Source: Hymenobacter wooponensis (GTDB lineage Bacteria > Bacteroidota > Bacteroidia > Cytophagales > Hymenobacteraceae). Taken from it: DNA of 64,000 nt. Each line of letters opens with the position of its first letter. Positions within the stretch are counted from its first letter, which is position 1. Of this stretch, positions 60,798 to 64,000 are shown piece by piece. Made by a program: the position numbers and the translations under genes. The stretch spans positions 744,001 to 808,000 of the forward strand of contig NZ_SRKZ01000002.1 of NCBI RefSeq assembly GCF_004745865.1, given 5' to 3'. A model generated the notes under the pieces. The model had not been told where the DNA came from and did not search any database. It saw nothing but the letters and a program-made list of their open reading frames with translations.

Positions 60798-61567
60798 AGC
60801 ACAGTTTTCACGGGTTCGTTGATCTTGAGGGCGTTTTCAATAACCACACGCTCTACCCCTGCCTCCAAAGCAGCGAAGGCGTTATCCAGCTTGGGCACCA
60901 TGCCAGCGGCAATGACACCCTGGGCTTTCAGCTGCTGATACTGAGCTGGTACAATCTGCGGAATTACCGACTGCTCGTCGTTGATGTCCGAGAGCACGCC
61001 ATCTTTCTCAAAGCAAAAGTGTAGCTCCACCTCATACTCTGCAGCCAGGGCGCGGGCCAGGGTGCTGGCAATGGTATCGGCGTTGGTATTGAGCAACTGG
61101 CCTAGGCCATTGTGAGTGATGGCACAGAACACGGGCGTGATGCCGGCCTGCAACAGTTGACCTAGCAGCGCAGTGTTAATGCTACCCTCGGGCAAGTCGC
61201 CCACGAAGCCGTAGTCAATGTCCTTCACCGGGCGCTTCACGGCCCGAATAGCGTTGCCATCGGCCCCCGACAGGCCTAGGGCATTCACGCCGGCTGCTTG
61301 CAGCAGCGCTACCACTTGCTTGTTGGTTTTGCCGGCGTAAAACATAGTCACAATGTCAAGGGTGGCGGCATCGGTGATGCGGCGGCCCTGCACCATCTGG
61401 GGCTCAATGCCCAAGCTTTGCAGCATTTGACTGGCGCCTTTGCCCCCGCCATGCACCAGAATTTTAGGCCCCGAAATACGGGCTAGCTCAGTCAGAAACT
61501 GTTGGAGCTGGGCGTCATCATCAATGATGCCACCGCCAATCTTAAATATTTTCAGGCCTTCACGCAT
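60785..61567 (-). CDS. argB: Acetylglutamate kinase
   Basis: ArgB phosphorylates N-acetylglutamate, the second step of arginine synthesis. Motifs: KIFKIGGGIIDDD, LVHGGGKGASQML, LGLSGADGNAI, LNTNADTIASTLARAL and GMVPKLDNAFAAL, all typical. The start at 61567 is chosen because MREGLKIFKIGGG is the usual N-terminus. The divergent operon lies across a 619-base leader region. Confidence 0.95.
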   Translation of the reverse strand: MREGLKIFKIGGGIIDDDAQLQQFLTELARISGPKILVHGGGKGASQMLQSLGIEPQMVQGRRITDAATLDIVTMFYAGKTNKQVVALLQAAGVNALGLSGADGNAIRAVKRPVKDIDYGFVGDLPEGSINTALLGQLLQAGITPVFCAITHNGLGQLLNTNADTIASTLARALAAEYEVELHFCFEKDGVLSDINDEQSVIPQIVPAQYQQLKAQGVIAAGMVPKLDNAFAALEAGVERVVIENALKINEPVKTVLCRS

Positions 61568-61710
61568 AAGAGTGGAAGAGGGAAAAATGGCGCGCACGGC
61601 CACAGAATGCCAACACATGCTTGCCGTTGAGCTTACGGCTAACGGGAGCCCATATATAGTGGTAACTATTATTTAAAGTTGGGCCGGCAAAGTTTCCGAA
61701 AAAAAACATC

Positions 61711-61718
61711 TAGTTTTG
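61711..61718 (+). promoter_or_regulatory. -7 promoter element for the GNAT-argG-argC operon
   Basis: TAGTTTTG matches TAnnTTTG and would start a transcript 465 bases ahead of the GNAT gene. The upstream element is imperfect. Confidence 0.45.
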
Positions 61719-61783
61719 CAACGATTTAGCGGTCCAATTCATTTAAACCGCAGAAACACCACTCTCGCCTTACGGCAGTCTTC

Positions 61784-61852
61784 ATGATTCGTCTCTCTTC
61801 TATTGCGCTTCTGCGACGACCCAATCTGGTCGTGCGAACAATGCCAGCTTAA
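61784..61852 (+). CDS. Possible arginine-rich leader peptide
   Basis: A 22-residue frame (MIRLSSIALLRRPNLVV, then RTMPA and stop) has four arginines, two of them adjacent and three coded by CGA. It lies in the leader of an arginine operon. A hairpin with arms ATGCCAGC (61841-61848) and GCTGGCAT (61855-61862) spans its stop codon, and a second hairpin ACGACC / GGTCGT (61816-61833) begins in the Arg-Arg codons. No other family evidence exists; short frames with arginine are not rare at this G+C. Confidence 0.4.
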   Translation: MIRLSSIALLRRPNLVVRTMPA

Positions 61853-61862
61853 GCGCTGGCAT
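61841..61862 (+). promoter_or_regulatory. Hairpin over the leader-peptide stop codon
   Basis: Perfect 8-bp stem ATGCCAGC / GCTGGCAT with loop TTAAGC. The TAA stop of the arginine-rich frame lies at 61850-61852 in the loop. There is no T-run, so a classic terminator is not evident. Confidence 0.45.
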
Positions 61863-62186
61863 GCAATATCTCGTCGGCCAGTTAGCACACTACCCCCCGA
61901 CGACGCAAGGGCCTTCAACCTAAGCGCCCTGCTGAAGAAAGTTTCTACGAATAACGAATTGACACGAGTGTAAGCCTTAGTGCGCCTCCCTTAGCCTACT
62001 TCACCACCCTCGCCGCTGTAGCGGCATGCTGAACCGGCTCCCTCTACTATTCCGAGCTCCTTTTCTGGTACCAGATACTGTTCTGGTTGCGGCGTAGCCA
62101 CATCCCACCGCTGCGTTTCTAGCTCATCCCTTATCGTCTTTCCGAGTCTGTTGCCGTATACAGCGGTAACCAACCGAGCTTCGACC

Positions 62187-62768
62187 ATGCTTTTACGAGT
62201 CGCCAATGCTGCCGATGCGCAGTACGTGGACACCCTTTGTCAGTGGTATGAGGAATCTGCCAAATCGCGTGGCGTCGGCATTGCCAAGCGCGACCCCAAC
62301 TATCTGAAAAAGAAGATGGAGCGGGGCGATTCGATCATTGCCTTCATTGATGAGCAGTTAGCTGGCTTCTGCTACATCGAAACCTTCGAAGACAATAAGT
62401 TCGTGGTTAACTCGGGCTTGATTGTGAATACGGAACTGCGGAAAGAAGGCTTGGGCCGTGCTATTAAGCATCGGGTGTTTGAGCTTTCCCGCACGAAGTA
62501 TCCGGAGGCCAAGATCTTCGGTATCACGACCAGCGCGGCCGTGATGAAGATCAACAATGAGCTGGGCTACCGCCCGGTTACCTTCCCTGAACTAACCCAG
62601 AGCGACGATTTCTGGAAAGGCTGCTCTAGCTGCAAAAACTACGGCATCCTGATGGAAAATCAGCGCAAAATGTGCCTGTGCACCGGCATGGTCTACGACA
62701 AGCTCGACGACCAATTCAGCCAGCGCGTCCAGGAGACGATTGAGATTCTTACACCCCAAGGCCAATAA
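62187..62768 (+). CDS. GNAT N-acetyltransferase of the arginine operon
   Basis: The start at 62187 gives MLLRVANAADAQYVDTLCQWY. The acetyl-CoA loop lies in SGLIVNTELRKEGLGRAIKHRVFEL, and a cysteine-rich tail follows (KGCSSCKNYGIL, CLCTGMVY). In Bacteroidota a GNAT protein of this type heads the arginine operon and is thought to supply N-acylglutamate; that role is inferred from position. Its TAA stop overlaps the argG ATG by one base (TAATG). Confidence 0.85.
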   Translation: MLLRVANAADAQYVDTLCQWYEESAKSRGVGIAKRDPNYLKKKMERGDSIIAFIDEQLAGFCYIETFEDNKFVVNSGLIVNTELRKEGLGRAIKHRVFELSRTKYPEAKIFGITTSAAVMKINNELGYRPVTFPELTQSDDFWKGCSSCKNYGILMENQRKMCLCTGMVYDKLDDQFSQRVQETIEILTPQGQ

Positions 62769-63955
62769 TGAAAAAGGTAGTTTTAGCCTACAGCGGCGGC
62801 TTGGATACGTCCTACTGCGTTGTATATCTGACCCGCGAGCTGGGTCTGGAAGTTCACACCGTCATCGTCAACTCCGGCGGCTTTTCTGAGGAAGAGCTAG
62901 CAGCCATCGAGAAGCGAGCCTACGAACTGGGCTCCTCGAAGCACGAGGTGATTGACGTGACCCAGCGATTCTACCAGGACTGCCTGCGCTACCTCATTTT
63001 TGGCAACATCCTCAAAAACGAAACCTACCCGCTGAGTGTCAGCGCGGAGCGCATGTTCCAGTCGCTGGCCCTGGCGGAGTATGCCCGGGAGCACAAGGCC
63101 GACTACATTGCCCACGGCAGCACCGGCGCTGGCAACGACCAGGTGCGCTTCGACGTGGCCTTCTCGGTTATCGCGCCCAACACGGAAATCATCACGCCCA
63201 TTCGCGACCTGAAATTGTCGCGTCAGGCGGAGATTGACTTCCTGAACCAGCACGGCTTCGAGATGAGCTGGGAAAAAGCCAAATACTCCATCAACAAGGG
63301 TATTTGGGGCACCAGCGTGGGTGGCGTAGAAACCCTGACCTCGCACCAAGCGTTGCCCGAAACGGCGTATCCCACCCAGCTCACCGCCAACGAGCCATCC
63401 ACTGTCGAAATCACCTTTGCCAAGGGGGAGCCCGTAGCGCTGAATGGCAAGTCAATGAATCCGGTGGAACTCATCCAGCAGCTCAACGACCTGGGTGGAC
63501 GCTACGCCATTGGCCGCGACACCCACGTGGGCGACACCATTCTGGGCATTAAAGGCCGCGTAGGCTTCGAGGCTCCGGCTCCGCTGATTCTGTTGAAAGC
63601 GCACCACTTGCTAGAAAAGCACACCTCCAGCCGCTGGCAGCTGCTACACAAGGACTACATCGCCAACTGGTACGGCACCCTGCTGCACGAAGCCCAGTAC
63701 CTCGACCCGGTGATGCGCGACATGGAGGCCTTCCTCACATCGTCGCAGGAGCGGGTGTCGGGCAAGGTGTTCGTGACGCTGAAGCCTTACCAGTTTGAGC
63801 TGCAAGGCATTGAGTCGAAGTACGACATGATGCGCTCTAAAGTGGCTACCTACGGCGAGGAAAACGACGCCTGGGACGGCCGCGACGCCAAGGGCTTTAT
63901 CAAGATCTTCAGCAACCAGCTGCGGATTCACAGTTCGTTCAACGATGAAAATTAA
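62768..63955 (+). CDS. argG: Argininosuccinate synthase
   Basis: ArgG joins citrulline and aspartate using ATP. The P-loop is VLAYSGGLDTSYCVVYLTREL, and further motifs include IAHGSTGAGNDQVRFD and SINKGIWGTSVGGVE. The length (395) is normal. It overlaps the upstream GNAT gene by 1 base and argC by 11 bases, so the three are translationally coupled. Confidence 0.97.
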   Translation: MKKVVLAYSGGLDTSYCVVYLTRELGLEVHTVIVNSGGFSEEELAAIEKRAYELGSSKHEVIDVTQRFYQDCLRYLIFGNILKNETYPLSVSAERMFQSLALAEYAREHKADYIAHGSTGAGNDQVRFDVAFSVIAPNTEIITPIRDLKLSRQAEIDFLNQHGFEMSWEKAKYSINKGIWGTSVGGVETLTSHQALPETAYPTQLTANEPSTVEITFAKGEPVALNGKSMNPVELIQQLNDLGGRYAIGRDTHVGDTILGIKGRVGFEAPAPLILLKAHHLLEKHTSSRWQLLHKDYIANWYGTLLHEAQYLDPVMRDMEAFLTSSQERVSGKVFVTLKPYQFELQGIESKYDMMRSKVATYGEENDAWDGRDAKGFIKIFSNQLRIHSSFNDEN

Positions 63956-64000
63956 GGTTGGCATCGTAGGCGGCGCCGGCTACACGGCCGGTGAGCTTGT
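63945..64000 (+). CDS. argC: N-acetyl-gamma-glutamyl-phosphate reductase, partial
   Basis: Only the first 18 codons are present. MKIKVGIVGGAGYTAGEL is the classical ArgC nucleotide-binding start (GxxGxxG). The gene overlaps the argG stop by 11 bases and runs off the right edge. Confidence 0.9.
   Translation, partial: MKIKVGIVGGAGYTAGEL

Larger units (their letters stand above)
61568..62186. other. 619-base divergent arginine-locus leader region
   Basis: The region separates argB from the GNAT-argG-argC operon. It contains a -7 element TAGTTTTG (61711-61718) pointing toward the GNAT gene, an AAACTTTG on the minus strand (61688-61695) possibly serving argB, a 22-codon arginine-rich frame (61784-61852), and small hairpins at 61816-61833, 61841-61862 and 61871-61903. 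If transcription starts near 61722, the operon has a leader of about 465 bases. Confidence 0.6.

Noticed and set aside
1..64000. CRISPR arrays, tRNA and rRNA genes, prophage or insertion sequences
   Set aside because: No regularly spaced direct repeats, cloverleaf genes or transposase genes were found by reading both strands. The two REP-like elements are the only mobile-type sequences noted.

Overview
The window looks like a chromosomal segment of a Hymenobacter-like member of the Bacteroidota (Cytophagales). The evidence is: moderately high G+C; two proteins with type IX secretion (T9SS) C-terminal sorting domains; Bacteroidota-type promoters (TTTG, 19 bases, TAnnTTTG); a bacillithiol enzyme (BshC); the Bacteroidota-restricted DUF4295 protein beside ribosomal protein L33; and arginine genes in a Bacteroidota-style order. 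The genus is inferred from overall resemblance and was not tested. I saw no rRNA, tRNA, CRISPR array, prophage or complete insertion sequence. Most of the window is core and envelope housekeeping DNA, densely packed in short transcription units, many of them separated by strong hairpins.

Layout. 1-8.6 kb: a secreted alpha/beta hydrolase with an altered nucleophile elbow (cut by the window edge), a two-domain fasciclin lipoprotein, a beta-barrel protein, a patatin, an SDR-type threonine dehydrogenase, a DUF3891 protein, a lipoprotein and a YihY/BrkB membrane protein. 8.8-16.2 kb: an outer-membrane protein, rlmN, a thioesterase, mnmD with an unknown gene behind it, a DUF2157/GDYXXLXY/small membrane protein operon, and a decayed exbD. 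16.3-28 kb: a minus-strand run with fthC, bshC, a dioxygenase, rimO, an acyltransferase, ftsY, DUF4295-rpmG, a secreted aminopeptidase P, rpmB, a DUF5522 protein and an LEA-type protein. 28-42 kb: rocD, three small related lipoproteins, hemB, an acetyltransferase, an amino acid permease, a CDF metal exporter, a glycosidase translationally coupled to a PLD-type nuclease, a PA14/ricin/T9SS protein, an alkyltransferase, an esterase, a TPR protein and a beta-barrel protein. 42-53 kb: a T9SS-secreted thermolysin-family protease, two SDRs, an ATP-grasp enzyme, a tandem pair of secreted M20 amidohydrolases, a PAP2-type phosphatase and a PhyH-type dioxygenase. 53-57.5 kb: a WG-repeat protein, then three TonB-C-domain proteins with HMG-CoA reductase lodged among them. 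57.6-64 kb: an arginine biosynthesis locus with argH, an M20 deacylase (argE-like) and argB on the minus strand, and a GNAT acetyltransferase, argG and argC (cut by the window edge) on the plus strand.

The most interesting signals are not classical systems. First, a short word GGCCTAG/CTAGGCC (often the palindrome GGCCTAGGCC) is spread through the window in genes, hairpins and stop codons. Second, the 619-base leader between argB and the GNAT-argG-argC operon encodes a possible arginine-rich leader peptide whose stop codon sits in a hairpin, suggesting translation-coupled control. Third, an orphan exbD has both an in-frame stop and loss of its essential membrane aspartate. Fourth, a 16-bp perfect hairpin sits directly on the start of a tiny lipoprotein gene. 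Fifth, two long inverted repeats beginning GTCATNCTGAGC look like members of a mobile REP/MITE-like family.
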